Shown: positions 1-11,438, numbered from the stretch's first letter. The stretch: DNA of 64,000 nucleotides from Rhodotorula mucilaginosa (GCA_034406715.1 CP137865.1:806001-870000); one strand, 5' to 3'. The notes: generated from the letters alone by a model not told the origin. Translations and numbers: made by a program.

Positions 1-673
1 CAGGCTGCGCAAAGCGCAGCGGCGGCACCGAAGTTGCCCGCGGCGGGTTCGCCAAATCAAGCCAAAGACGCATCAAGGTCTTCGCCGGTCAGTCGCAAGT
101 CTGCCATCCCTGGCGCACGGGCAGCAGGCTGACACTCAGAGTCCACCTGCCAAGCAGAAGCGCAAGGAGGCCATCCATAGAAGCGAAAACGAAGCCGAGA
201 CACCTAGGAAGGCCAAACTTCGCAAGATCGAAATTCTCGAAGTCAAGTTGCCCGGGTCGGCGCAGCAGGACCTGTGCACAGCCGACACAGTCATCGGACT
301 CGAGAAGGGCAAGTCGGCTCCGCTTTTCAGGAGCCCTTCCCCGGAAGTGGCGGAAGGAAACAGCGCCAACTGCGACCGCGAAGAAACCTACGCCAAATCG
401 TCCGCGTCATGGTCACCCTCGGACCCGTCACCCTCGACTAAGGAGCACATCCATGCGAAATTATCGACGTCCATCAAAAGGGAGGAAGACTGCACGTCCT
501 GCGCCGCCTACATCAAGAGTTTGGAGGTCGAATTTCAAGTTTACACCGCCGTCCTCCGCAAAGAAGGAGTGTACGCCGACTTTTTCAGCCTTTTGGCGGA
601 GTTGCATCAGCAGATGCTTGAGACTGTTAGTGTTGTACATCGAGCGAACCACGCCACGGTGAAGGCGGAGTGA
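1..673 (+). CDS. Unknown basic/serine-rich protein, C-terminal part
   Basis: The gene enters from the left edge. I read one exon from base 1 to 87 in frame 1, a 52-nt intron at 88-139 (GTCAGT donor, GCTGAC branch-like site, CTCAG acceptor), and a last exon at 140-673 ending in TGA. The intron is inferred because frame 1 reaches a stop soon after base 87 while frame 2 becomes clearly coding at 140, and the phases match exactly. About 206 residues are visible. They are Ala/Pro/Ser-rich, then Lys/Arg-rich (KQKRKE, PRKAKLRK), and end in a short probably helical stretch around FSLLAELHQQMLE with a CTSC pair before it. I recognise no family. The basic patches suggest a nuclear protein, but that is inference. 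Only the 3' end can be judged here. Confidence 0.6.
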   Translation, partial: RLRKAQRRHRSCPRRVRQIKPKTHQGLRRSVASLPSLAHGQQADTQSPPAKQKRKEAIHRSENEAETPRKAKLRKIEILEVKLPGSAQQDLCTADTVIGLEKGKSAPLFRSPSPEVAEGNSANCDREETYAKSSASWSPSDPSPSTKEHIHAKLSTSIKREEDCTSCAAYIKSLEVEFQVYTAVLRKEGVYADFFSLLAELHQQMLETVSVVHRANHATVKAE

Positions 674-975
674 TTTAACTCTCCCCCAAAACATGTTGTC
701 CTCTCGCTTTCTGTGAAGTTGTGCAAGATATTGTACGCTTCCTCTCCAGTATTGTTCGTGTTCATGAGTGAGGTTCACACACACACATCTATATGGATCT
801 TTTGAGGAAAGACTTGCTCCTATGCTCCAGAATTCACTCAATACGACTTGCCCTCTGAAATTCTTCTTTGGTCTCTAGTCACACAGGGACAAGAGCTGCT
901 GAGATCTGCCAGCCGTAGTCATATCTATCAGCCAATACGCCGGGGAAGTACGGCTCTTGTCTGCAAGGCTCATAG

Positions 976-1775
976 TCTGGGTACAACGCCACCGGCTGGA
1001 GCCTGGAACGCGGGAGGGTTCGGAAGAGACGGTGCGTCTCTGATCCATTGATCAGCTTTCCTCCAGTCCCGCTACTCTAGGGTTGACATCTTCGCACCCT
1101 GGCGGACAGGCTTCACGGCCGACGGGAGGAACTACGACGGTTCGGCGATTGTTTTCGCCACCGCTTCTGGTGGTTTTCCGTTTGCTGACTTTGCCGCTCC
1201 TTGCGCAGGTCTCGACCGCAAGGGGTACTCGGCAAACGGCCAGTACGCCCTCGACAAGGACGGGTACGATGCGCAGAACCGGAACTTGCAAAACTTTGAT
1301 CGGCAGGGATTCTCTCCCGAAGCCCGAAGGTGCGTTTTCTGCGTTGTTTCCTCCGTTCTTCTTTCCCCCCCCCCCCCCCCTCTCCCTATGAGCACTCGAT
1401 GCATTCTTTTCCCTTACAAGCTCTCGCCTCTTTTCCCATGACCTGCGTCCGCCGCTATCCCGCCTTCCCTTCCTTTCGGGCCCAGCTGACCCGCATTGCC
1501 CTTTCTTTTCCTCCCAGGATTCGACGCCGAAGTTCACGGCCGCGACGGCTTCGACCCCCCCCGGCCTGAACAGGACCGGTATCCATCGGAACGGCAACGG
1601 CTGCACGTCGACCTCGTCTGACTCGTCGAGCTCGAACCCGGAAGATGCGGCCAAGCTCGGATTGCCGCCTCTCGAGGACAAGTTTGGCTCGCTGCCGTTC
1701 GACACGGCGGCGTTCCTCGGAACCTCAATTGCGGCTCAGTTTCCTGCCGTTGGTCCGACCAGGTCTCCCGCGTAG
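976..1775 (+). CDS. Gly/Asn/Asp-patterned protein, N-terminus unresolved
   Basis: Four exons fit in phase: 976-1017, 1067-1139, 1209-1329 and 1574-1775, ending in TAG (145 residues visible). Third codon positions are strongly G/C. The peptide has a loose repeat in which Gly plus an aromatic is spaced by Asp/Asn/Arg: SGYNATGW, GFTADGRNYDG, LDRKGYSANG, DKDGYDAQNR, FDRQGFSPEAR. It is followed by a Ser-rich linker and a hydrophobic C-terminus. Two of the three donors would be GTTCGG, which is unusual here. The last intron (1330-1573) could instead end at 1517, which would change the reading frame. I found no convincing ATG: the sequence upstream to 674 holds only very short ORFs, so at least one more exon probably lies in 674-975. 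Function unknown; this is a model rather than a certain gene. Confidence 0.45.
1365..1380. repeat. (C)16 homopolymer in an intron
   Basis: A run of sixteen C residues sits in the pyrimidine-rich part of the predicted last intron of the Gly/Asn/Asp-patterned gene. Length errors here would not affect the coding frame if the intron model is right. Confidence 0.85.
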
Positions 1776-2105
1776 TCGCTCGCCCGTTCTCCTTCCTCCT
1801 CATTGTGCTCTTTACCGCCTCACTTCCTCCCCTTTCCCCTGTTGATGGTCTCTAGCGCATTCTTTCTTGCATTCAGGCATAGCATCCCGATATCACTACC
1901 TTTGTCTCTCTTGCAATCCTAAGGACATCCTTTGCATCTCTAAGGAGGGGTCCGTGAGCAAGAGTAAAGGAAGAATATGGGTATCATCAATAGGTTCGGG
2001 GTGCGGAGAACAACAACAGCAAGCTGGGCTAGCGATTAGGATAGGTACACGTTGGGGGAAGGTAATCAGGGAGAGAAAGAGAGGGGCAGGGGCGGCAAGG
2101 GCAAG
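1776..2105. other. Convergent intergenic region
   Basis: Lies between the end of the plus-strand gene and the end of the minus-strand IQ-motif gene. It presumably holds both 3' UTRs and poly(A) sites. I see no gene or structured element. Confidence 0.6.
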
Positions 2106-4712
2106 TTATCGCGACTTGTTTGGACGATCCTGGCCGCTCTGATCTCCCTCCCCCGACGCTTTGAGGCTCAAGCCCTTCTCGAACGCGCGCTGGACAAGCG
2201 CGACCCCTCTCTCGAGGCGTTCCTCTTCCGTCATCTCTTCGATCCGTTTCCCCTCGCCCGGCAACGGCTTGTCTTCGCTCTCCCGCCGCCGGCGAACCTT
2301 CTCATCCTCCTGCTCGACTTCGCGCTCGTGAGCTTGGCGCCCTTCGCCTTCTTCCTGGTTGTGGATCCGTTGGGCCTCAGCGCGGTCCTTCTCCTCTTCT
2401 TGCTCGGCTTCGGGCTTTTCGCCCGTAAAGATCGACTTGAGCTTCTCCTTGATCGCCTTCTTCTTCTTGCTGACCTTGCCGTACTTCTCAATGCCGCGAA
2501 TCGTCAGGACCTGAATGAAGGCAGTGTCAACGCAACAGACCATCGAAGCGAGACGTCGCAAACGCAGTAGGATCAAAGCGCACCGATTTGGAAATGTTGA
2601 CCTTCTTCAGGTCGACGCCCTGCTCCTCGAGCGACCGGGCGAATGCCTTGAAGTGCATCGTCCCCGCGCGATAGTGACCCGATAACGGCGAGAGCGAAGT
2701 AAGGTGCCCTTTGTTCGCCTTGATGAGGCCTGTTGCAGTCTCGAAAGCGTCAGAATGCGATCGAGCCTGGCGGGACGACGCGACTGACCCGCCGAGGTGA
2801 CGCGAGCGCCGTAGAGGAACGACGAATGTTGGAAAGCGCCGGCTGCAGTCAAGGGTGGCTCAGTCGGGATGCAAGGCAGACGCGGCTCCCGCGCAGTATC
2901 TCACTCTTTTTGATGCCGACGTAGAGGTTGTTCTGCAGACATCGGCGTCAGGTCACGGGTCCGACATCAACGCCGGCCCAATCAGCACTCACCTGGAGAT
3001 CCGAAACGTAGAGCCACCTGAAGTGGCCAGTGTGACAGAACCAGCGGTCGTGAACGTTGAGGAACCTGTCAGTGATCGAATCGAACGGTATCGACAACGC
3101 AGGACGGGGCAGAGATGGGATCATGCAGGTGTCAGCTCACGTGTTCTTGTTGATGGTCTTGCGGAGCATTCTGTCACCCAGGTGGCGAGGGGAAACATAG
3201 TATTTAACGCGCTCTTTAGCTTGCCGAATACCCTTGCCTTGACCAGCCGTACCGCCCTGAAGTGACGATGACGAAACGAGATCAGTCCGAAGGCTCAACG
3301 CAAACTGAGCCCCAAAAGAGAGCTCACCTTGTCATCGTATGCCCGTGTGCCTTCTCGGATCTCGTCGGCCACGTCCGACGAGCTGGACGAGCTCGAGGAC
3401 GAGCGGGAGCTGACGTTGACGAGCTTGCCCTCTTCCTCCATCCGCTTCAGCTTCTCGTCCTCCTTGCGCTGGTTCTCCCGGAACTCCTCCTCCGAGATCT
3501 CGACGATCCCGCCCTTTTCGGGGCCGCGATCCTCGTGGTACTTGCTCGTGTCGAGGAGGGACCCGTCCTTGGCCCACACGAGCAGGCCCTCGTCGTTGAC
3601 CTTGACGCGGTATACCTCGCGCTCTTCTGCGTTGAGGTACCGGATCCGCTCCGACTCGAGCCGATTCCGCGGACATTGCTCGAGGTCGAGCTCTTTGCCC
3701 TCTCCCTCGTCGAGCCACTGTGTAAGTGTCGGGTATGGTCAGCTTCCGCCGCCGCGTGCCAGGGTAGCATGAGCAACGCGCACATGGAAGAAATTGTCGG
3801 AAGTTTCGCTTTCATTCCACTTCTGGTGGTACCACTTGAGATTCGACGCGTAGCTGCGAGCGGCGAAACAGATCAGGAGCGAGCTCGGGAGGGCCAACAG
3901 GAGGGGGAAAAACGCACCGGTGCTTCGAGTCTACCATTTCGAGCCAGTACGTCGCCTCCATCTGCTTGGCAGCGTTGCGTTCCTCGCGGAGTTTGGCCTT
4001 CTCCTTCTCGTTGCGCCCGAAGCGCTCGCCCTCCTCGTGCTCGCTCAGATCGGCATCGGCCCCTTCCGTCACGGCCTGTTGCCCCTCGCTGATCTTGGCG
4101 GCAAAGATCTCGCCGCGGCGCCAACGGGAAGCTGTAAGCCGTGATTTCCCGGAGGTGATCACGTGAGAGTCGGTCAGCCATGAAAGTGACGAGTCAAGGC
4201 CAGCACTTCCCCTCGGGGCATGGGAGGAGGTGGTGTCGCTCACCGGCGTCGTTATCTCCCTCGTCTTGACCACCTTTGGCCTCGTCGAGCTGGCGCTGGC
4301 GGACGCCGTCGCCCCAGCGTTTCGAACAGGAAATGTTGCATCCTTGCGCTTCACGGCGCTTGACGTGGGCCCTGCGACAGGGAGAAGTCAGCGCTCGCAG
4401 TCAGTACACGGAGAGAGATCGTTCCGAGACAGCACAGAGAAGAGCAGCCTCATGATGCTGCGAAAGCGTGTTCTCGACGGGACAAAGACCATGCGATGCT
4501 CACCTGTAGCCGCCCTGGATCCGCCTGATAGCGTCCGCCTGCCGTGCGTCTCCCTCCTCTGACGCTCCTTCCTGGCCCTCGGCGTGCGCACTACCGTTGC
4601 TGTTGGCCCTCTTGTCGCGGACTTGTCGTTCAACTCGCTCGTACACCTCTTGGGCGCGGCTCCGGTCCTCGTCGATGCTGCTGGTGCGGTAGTCGTACTC
4701 GCTAGACGCCAT
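2106..4712 (-). CDS. IQ calmodulin-binding motif protein (IQM-like)
   Basis: A roughly ten-exon gene read right to left, with ATG at 4712-4710 and TAA at 2108-2106. The first exon (4712-4504) ends in the IQ-like segment AIRRIQGGYR, and a further basic SRWRRGE stretch follows. Conserved blocks then appear in the order found in plant IQM proteins: YWLEMVDSKHR, SNLKWYHQKWNESE, FFHWLDEGEGKELDLEQCPR, RIRYLNAEEREVY, GHFRWLYVSD, NNLYVGIKK, GAFQHSSFLYGA and LSPLSGHYRAGTMHFKAF. The last exon is a highly charged Lys/Glu tail containing KKKKAIKEKLKSIF. IQ motifs bind calmodulin or its light chains, so a calmodulin-dependent scaffold role is likely. The exact function in fungi is not something I can state. 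Introns of about 55-105 nt sit between the blocks. The right-hand neighbour SLY1 is on the same strand. Confidence 0.82.
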
Positions 4713-5165
4713 CTCGGTATGCAGCCACTGCTCCTGCCCTGCTTGCGAGTACAGTAGTCGTGGAGACGCAAAGATAGCGGGTGGCCGGGAACAGAAAAGT
4801 CTAAATTCGGCGGAAGCCGCGGAATGCTGCGGATTCGACGTTCTCGGATTCGAAAAGAAAGTGACGCGCTATTGCGCCGTCTCATACTACCTTCATGGAC
4901 TGCAAGTTGTGATCTCGAGGAATATATAACGAGAGTATGCTGCCGGAGCTCCGTTGCGAGAAGGGGCAGCGGCACGTGAAACCCAGAAGCTTAAGCAGCT
5001 TTGTAAGCGAAGGAAGAACGCGTCAAGCTGGCCAACATCTGCAAGCCGAGCCGCAGCAACGCTGCAGAAGGGAACGGCAGAACAGTCGAGGTTCGAGGGG
5101 AGAAAAAAGGTATAGTTACGCGAAAGAAATTTCGGGGCGACCAAGCCATGAGATCCTCGCCCCGC
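4713..5165. promoter_or_regulatory. Upstream region of the IQM-like gene
   Basis: About 450 bp between the 3' end of SLY1 and the start of the IQM-like gene (both on the minus strand). An AATATATAAC stretch at 4921-4930 reads as a TATA-like box on the minus strand, about 210 bp before the ATG. It may mark the core promoter. Nothing else is recognisable. Confidence 0.4.
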
Positions 5166-8100
5166 TCAACCCTCCCGAGCGAGGCTACCGAGTGCATGTA
5201 CAAACTCGCTCGGGGTCAAGATCTCGGTGCTGCCGTACGTGATCCTCCTCGTCGGCTGCGCACCCGGCACGGGACCGCCCGACCCCGCGCCGACACTGAC
5301 GCCGACGCCGCCGACCGTGATGCTCGAACCGCCCGCGCCGGGCACGGAACGCATCATGTACTCGTTCAAGTTGCCGTACTCGACGAGGCTGCCACCGCCG
5401 ACGGTGAACACGATCGCGTCCGAGTACTGTTGCCGCCCGCGACCCTGCGTCGCCGCTGCCGGTCGCGCACTCCGACCGCCCGACCGCGGGTCAAAGAGCA
5501 AGTAGTCGTCCGTGTCTTGCAACGCCTGAGTCGAAGCCGAAGCTGGGTCCATGAGCGCTTCGACGATCCGCGTGACGGGAAAGTCTTTCCGCGCGGGGAG
5601 GAAGTTCTTGACGCCCGAGATCAGGTTGTCGAGACCGACACCACCGATGCCGCCTTCTCGCAGCCGGTCGGTGAGCTGTGTGGTTGGGAGTTCCTCAAAG
5701 TCAGTCGAGTGCGCTTTCTGCCTGCACCGTGACGACGTCACGCACCCGGTTCGACAACGAGCTGAACCCTCGCATCAAATCACCGCCAGCGGTGGTCGTC
5801 GCCGGCTGAGCCGAAGTCGCACCAAGACTCGACATGCGCATGACGTCTCGCAGCCTGGACAAAGAAAGACCAGTCAGCACGGGAGCGACGTTCCGCCGCC
5901 GGCGATAAGGAAGGAACGCCCTCAAAAGAAACGCACCTCTTTGCAAACTCCCAAGGCGCCATGTCCGCCCCCGCCTCTTTCAACGCCCGCTCGTACTCGG
6001 CCAAGTCATCCCGCGACAAGCCCTTCTCGGACCCGCTCGCGAGCATCGAAAAGTAGTAACACAGCATCAACCGCAGCTTGTCCTCCGGGTTCGCCTTGGT
6101 CGTGTCCTTGATCGCTTCGAGCAGGTCGCGCTTCGTCTGTGCGCATCAATTCGACGAGTCAAAACAGGAACGGACGTCAGTACGAAGGAACGGACGAAAG
6201 CCTGCGTAGATCGGCAAAGACGAGCGCGGGCGCACCTGCTTGGTGATCGCCTCCTCCATCTGGAACAGCGTGTCGAGTCCTCGGTCTTTGATGCCCTGCA
6301 ACAAAGCCGTCGCAATGTTCATGTGCGTGTCGAGCGTCGTCTTGCGCGCCGTCAGTTCCGGCAGCGCCGTGATGGCCGCTTTCAGATTTGCCGCGTTCGA
6401 CGTCAGGTCACTACGAACCGGGGGTGTAGCCGAACAAGTCAGCCTTTGAACATCTCTTCAACCGGTAAAGAGAATGGAGTCTTACACCTGGGCGAGGTCG
6501 TTCATGTCTGACACGCCCGTCGACCGAGTAATCTCGTTCGCGTCCTGCTTGTACCTGACCACGCAGTATCACACGTCAGCATCTGGCTTCAAAATGTACC
6601 CACGACGCTGCCCAAGGGACGAGCTGCAGTACGCGGGCTGCAGTAAGAGCCAATAGCCTGACACGTACTTGTTCAGCTCGAGGTCGATTTCCTCGGCCAC
6701 TTGCGGGAACGGGTTCTGCGCGTTCTTGGCCCAGAAGAAATCCTTCGCGTCGAGGTCGTACGTCTTCTTGCTCATCTTGCCCGCTTCAGGTGCCTGTGTG
6801 TACGGACACGCGCATCGTGACAGATCAGAGACCCGGTTGTGAATGAATCAGCCTTCTCCGTCACGGTCTTCCTGAGACGTCTTTGTACGCACCTCGACGG
6901 TGACGCGATTCAGCTTCATGCCGAGGACGTCGTTCACGAGCGCTTGGTACGTCCAACTGTGCGAAAGCATCGGGACGAGGTCGACGTTCCGGTCCAGAAT
7001 GACCAGCACTGGGATTTGCGACGTCGTTTTCACACGAGCACCAGAGATCAGAGTCAGCCACAATGGGGAATGGAACTCCACAGGACGCAGTGCGGTTATC
7101 TGCAACGGCGTCCGTGCACCAAGATCGCAGTCCCCGAGCCAAGCCGACTTACACGAACGACCAAACGATCCCTCGCTCCCATGTCCGGAAAAGGCATTGA
7201 CGCCGCGCGACGACGCCATGTGGTCCCGCAAGCGCGAGTCGAGCTTGCGAGCGACCATCTCGGCGGCGTTGCCCCGCGGAGCGCGAATGATGGGCAATTG
7301 GCCTGCGCGCGCGTGTGTGCCGACGAGAGAGGTAGAGGGGAGGAGGGCAAGAATTCGAAGCCGGAGAAAAGGGAGGGTCAGGATCGGCGCGACTCGGCGA
7401 CTCTCGATGTGCAGGCGAGATTTGGACTGCGGAGGATTGTTGGCGAGGCGTAAAGGGGCAAATCGGGGAACGCACCCATGGTGACGAGCACTGAGAACAA
7501 TCCCCTCGCGACGCGGTCGGTGATGTCTTCGATGTTTTCTTCGGTCGCGCGGGGGTCATTCAACTTCTCGTACGTGGTCCTGAGGTCGGCGAGTTGTGAG
7601 GCGGGCTGTTGGACGGCAGAAGAGGAGGAGGACGAGGTGCTGGGAGAGGGGGAGGCGGCCGAGAGAGAAGGGGCGAGCGAGAAGAGGGAAGGAGCGAGGA
7701 CGAGGTAGTCGAGGTGTTGGTCGTATACCTGCGTGCGTGCGTTCATCGTTCAACAGAGTCCCACGCGGAGAGAGATGGCGCGCAGAGAGGAGGGGAGGGA
7801 GGGGCACACCTGCTCGACACCCTCGACGGTGCCGTCCTTGGCGACCGTCTCTGCAAACTCTTCGAGGAGGTGTTTCGGGAGTGCGCTGGTGAAATTGATG
7901 TAGGTCGAGGCGTAGAGACCCTTTCGGAGGTCGCTGGCGATGCGTTGGATGTTGGCCGAGGTGGGGGACACGAAGTAGACGGCCGGCACGTCTGGCAGCG
8001 AGGGCCGGTCTGCGTGCAGTTGGCTGCAGTCCCGCACAGTTCAGTTATATGTCACCCAGACTGCACGTCAGCCTATAGGTGCAGGGAGTGGGCGGGGAGT

Positions 8101-8312
8101 GCGAAGTGGGACTGACACATGCAACGTGACACCCGCGGCGCGGAGGTCCTGCACGCGCAGGCTCGTGGCGAGCACGTCCTGGCCGACCTTGTCCATGACG
8201 AGCACCTTCCATGTCGGCAGCTGCGCGCCCGTCGAGGCGGCGTTGAGGGCGAGGAGCGACTCGAGAGCGGACCGCTGCTTGTCGCGCAGAGTCGGAGCGG
8301 CGGCGGTCGTCA
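5166..8312 (-). CDS. SLY1: Sec1/Munc18 family protein Sly1
   Basis: ATG at 8312-8310, stop at 5168-5166, many short introns. Sly1 binds the syntaxin Sed5 and drives SNARE assembly in ER-Golgi traffic. It works as a soluble protein at ER/Golgi membranes. The start ([20 protein letters not shown], then [12 protein letters not shown]) and the next exon ([20 protein letters not shown]) are hallmark SM-protein domain 1 blocks. Further right-to-left blocks are [45 protein letters not shown] and, near the C-terminus, [17 protein letters not shown] Ser/Pro/Ala-rich insert (around 7640-7710) interrupts domain 2 and is probably a flexible loop. Divergent PUS4 starts 244 bp away, so the two probably share a promoter. 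Exon junctions were placed only roughly. Confidence 0.93.
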
Positions 8313-8556
8313 TGGCTGCCGGAGGGCGTGGATTTAGTCGATCGCTAGCACTGGCTCTTGCTCGCCAAGGCCGAGCGAGTGTAGAGGAGAGCGAGACGCG
8401 ACTCGTTCGCCTTCTCAGTTTTCTCCTTTCGACTTTGGTTCCGCTCCATCCACTCATTCACGCTCTCCTTGTCTGGCTACGGGTTGACAATTACAACAAG
8501 GCAACTGCATACACGCGCTCATCCACGACCGTCGCCGCGAACCAACGCCGGACGAG
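8313..8556. promoter_or_regulatory. Shared SLY1/PUS4 divergent promoter
   Basis: 244 bp between two divergent start codons. It contains pyrimidine-rich tracts (for example TTTTCTCCTTTCG near 8420) and no clear TATA box. Shared regulation is inferred from geometry only. Confidence 0.5.
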
Positions 8557-10241
8557 ATGCCAAAGGCTCACTCTCAGCCCCTTGCGGCTCTCTTTGCCAT
8601 CAATAAACCCACAGGACTCCCGTCCATGACCGTGAGCACGCCTGGTTACCGTCTATCCTCCACCCCTGAGGCCCAGCCACCGGTCCGCTCACCGCTCTTG
8701 CTGCCGCCCGCCCACCAGCTCCTCAACAGGCTCCAACCGCTCTTCTCGTCCTCAAAGCTCTTCCGCGATCCCAACAAGGCCAACGATCAAGGCAACAAGA
8801 AGTCCGGCAAGTACGGTCGTAGGAATAAAGGTCGAGGCAGGGACGACAAGGTCAAAATGGGACAGGGAGGGACCCTCGACCCGCTCGCGGACGGCGTACT
8901 CGGTGCGTCTCGATCTTGCGCGCGGAGACGAGCCAGGACTTGGTCATAACCTCTTTCTCGGGTAACGCAACGCAGTGGTGGGCACCAACGCGGCGACGAA
9001 ATCGCTCTCGCGCTTCCTCGACTGCACGAAAGAGTACCGCGCGATCGGACTCTTTGGCTGCACGACCGACAGCTACGACTCGGACGGCAAGTGGGTCCGC
9101 AAAGCCGCGTGGGACGTCATCACGCAAGGAAGAGTCGAGAGCGTGCTCGACCAGTTCCGCGGAGAGATTGAACAGACGCCGCCCGTGTAGGTGTTTCTTT
9201 CCTTTTCCCGCAATCGGCGGATTGCGCCGCTCGGAGTCCATCTCTCCGGCACAAACTGATGGGACGTACCCGTAGCTACTCGGCTCTCAAGATGGACGGC
9301 AAACCCCTGTACGAATACGCACGGAGCGGGACTCCACTCCCGCGCCCGATCCCGACTCGCAAAGTGACGGTCCACGCGCTCAAGCTCTTGCGGTTCGAGA
9401 CGGGCGACCGGCACGAGTACGAACTGCCGCGGGAAGAGTTGGAAGAAGACAAGCGGAAGGAGCTTGAACGGCTTGAAAAGATGGTCAGGGAAGGGAGGAC
9501 GACCGTCCCGACGGAGGAGGAAGTGGCGGCAGCACCACCGGCGGCGGCGCCACCGGCACCAGCAGAGGGATCCGCAGATCCCGAAGCAGACGGTACGCGT
9601 GACGCTCTCTCGACCTCAACTTTCCAGATTTAGATATATGGCTGATCCGTTTCCTCGCTCTCTGTCTCGCAGCACCAACCGAAACCGCCACCACCTCCTC
9701 CTCCTCAACAAATCCCCCCGCCCCCGCTAACGACCGCCCCCCGATCTTTGAGATCCAACTGACCGTCTCCTCCGGAACCTACATCCGCTCAATCGTGCAC
9801 GACATTGGCCTCGCGCTCGGGTCCGCTGCGCACGTCGTCAAACTGACGAGGACGAGGCAGGGCGAGTTTGTCCTCGACCCGCCGAGGGCGACGACTGTGC
9901 TTGATGGAGAGGTGGATGTTCCTGCTACGACAAGCGGGGCGGAGAAGGAACAGGAGCAGCCGGCGGCAGCAGGAGGCGAGGCGGCGAACCCCGAAGGAGG
10001 AGCACCGGAAGCGGCGGCGGCGGCGGCGGAAGAAGCCCCCAACCCTCAGCAGCAGCAGCAGGAGAAACTCGAGCTCGAAACCTTCAGCGGCGGCTGCATC
10101 GAGTGGTCCTTGCTCGAAAAGGCGATCGCGGCGCACGCCGAGGCCAAGAAGGAAGGCCGGGACGAGGTGACCGAGGGGAGGGACGAGGACGGCTGGCTCG
10201 AGTGGGAACGCGAGTTGCTGAGCAAGTGCAAGGAGGTGTGA
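8557..10241 (+). CDS. PUS4: tRNA pseudouridine-55 synthase (TruB/Pus4 family)
   Basis: Five exons fit in phase: 8557-8631, 8719-8902, 8976-9186, 9276-9592 and 9673-10241 (1356 nt, 451 aa). The enzyme isomerises U55 of the tRNA T-loop, in the nucleus/cytosol and in mitochondria. TruB signatures are visible: INKPTGLPSMT at the start, the catalytic-Asp block GGTLDPLADGVLVVG (Asp in TLDP), TKEYRAIGLFG, the PPVYSALKMDGKPLYEYAR block, and SGTYIRSIVHDIG near the end. Fungal-type additions are an N-terminal basic loop (KKSGKYGRRNKGRGRDD), an Ala/Pro-rich insert around 9500-9730, and a Glu/Gln/Ala-rich C-terminal insert, both probably disordered. The converging DUF427 gene ends 226 bp downstream. Confidence 0.95.
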
Positions 10242-10467
10242 TGGCGTTCAATTCATGCTCCCCGAGTGCAATGCCGTGCATTTCTAGCATGTGTCAAGTC
10301 GGATTGGATAAGTCGTCTCCACCGCGACGTCGAGCTCGTGCAGCCAGAGCTCCCTGACACAGCTACCGTCGCGGACACGCTACGCTGGCGACGCCTTTTC
10401 GAACAAGCTTGTTGTATTCACAGTGACCGGGTCAGAAACATTACGCCACAACTGGCCCCGACGCCGC

Positions 10468-11158
10468 TTATTCGTGGATCTTGACCTTGTTCTGCGCGCA
10501 AACGGGGCCTTGGTCAGTCCATCGTCTCTGCACTCTTGCGCAGAAATACGCAGTCAGACTTGTGAAAAGGACCTGGAAGCGTACCTTGTAAAACGCCACG
10601 AATCCCTCAATCTCCTTTGCTTTGCCCGCCTTGGCCTCGGGGTAGTACCACGCCGCGTCCGGGATGACCTCTCCTCCGATCTTGACCGTGTAGTAGCTGG
10701 CGGTGCCCTGCGGCCACAACCAAAAGAAGCTCAGTCAGATCATGCATCATCCGGACCCGCAGTCAGCGCCGCGACTCCTGGGAGGGGAAGGGAAGTTGAA
10801 GCGCACCTTCCACGGGCAGACGGTGTGGGTGTCGCTCGGCTGGAAGTACTCCTTCTTGATAGAGTCCGGCGGGCTGCGTGCAGTTGCTTGTCAGCTCGTC
10901 GATGCGCAGGGAAACTGCACCTGGAGAGGGGCCGAGTTTGAGAAGGTGGGGCTGCGGGGAAGACTCCCGCCCGTGCAGGACGTGCATAGCCTGGAGGGGA
11001 CATACAAGTACTAGACGGGTGAAGAACAGGTTGCCCCAAGTCAGCTGGTGCTCCCTCGGCGCGGCGGGATGCAGTCACCAACTTACGTGATTCCCCTCGA
11101 CCACCTTGGTCGCGTTGGAATCGGCGATCAGAGTCCCGTTTGCATAGACAGCGACCAT
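10468..11158 (-). CDS. DUF427 domain protein, 96 aa
   Basis: Five exons give exactly 97 codons: 11158-11088/7, 11010-11006 (5 nt), 10873-10807, 10707-10585 and 10491-10468. The protein is a single DUF427 domain of normal length. Recognisable blocks are MVAVYANGTLIADSN, VVEGNHYFPPDS, PSDTHTVCPWKGTASYYTV, IPDAAWYYPEAK and the C-terminal NKVKIHE. The biochemical role of DUF427 proteins is not established; the fold is small and beta-rich. The second exon, TACTT, is needed both to keep the frame and to create the conserved YFPP. Without it the 24-codon first exon and the third exon are out of phase. Introns are 76, 132, about 99 and about 93 nt, with CTGAC-type branch sites. The start is the only ATG in frame. 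Confidence 0.9.
11006..11010 (-). other. 5-nt microexon (TACTT)
   Basis: Flanked by an acceptor CCCGTCTAG and a canonical GTATGT donor. It supplies two-thirds of the Tyr-Phe pair in the conserved YFPP motif of DUF427 and restores phase (0 then 2). Confidence 0.75.
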
Positions 11159-11438
11159 GTTGATGCGTGTTCCGAGAGTAAAGTCGGCTGCGAGTCGCTT
11201 GGAGGGAAGAAGAGCGAGACGATGTCGAGTAGCGCGGGTCAAGAGGCAGCTCGATGAAGATGGGCCGCGGAGGAGTGACATGGTGGTGTTCAGATCGTCG
11301 GGGGAGAGATCGCTGACTAGGGTCTCGACTAAGTAGACTGCCGAGAGAATGCTAGCTAACGTATCCTCAGGCCTTGTACGGGCGATCCGAGGTGATGCGG
11401 ATGTTGGCTCTGGGAAAGATAGATACAATTCGCTTCCG

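Noticed and set aside
1518-1620. Alternative last exon GFDAEVHGRDGFDP for the Gly/Asn/Asp gene
   Set aside because: It fits the repeat pattern well, but the intron phase from the upstream exon is off by one base. The 1574 acceptor gives a clean frame to TAG at 1775. Left open for cDNA.
3262-4092. 276-codon plus-strand frame
   Set aside because: Antisense to the IQM-like gene, whose exons are confirmed by many conserved blocks.
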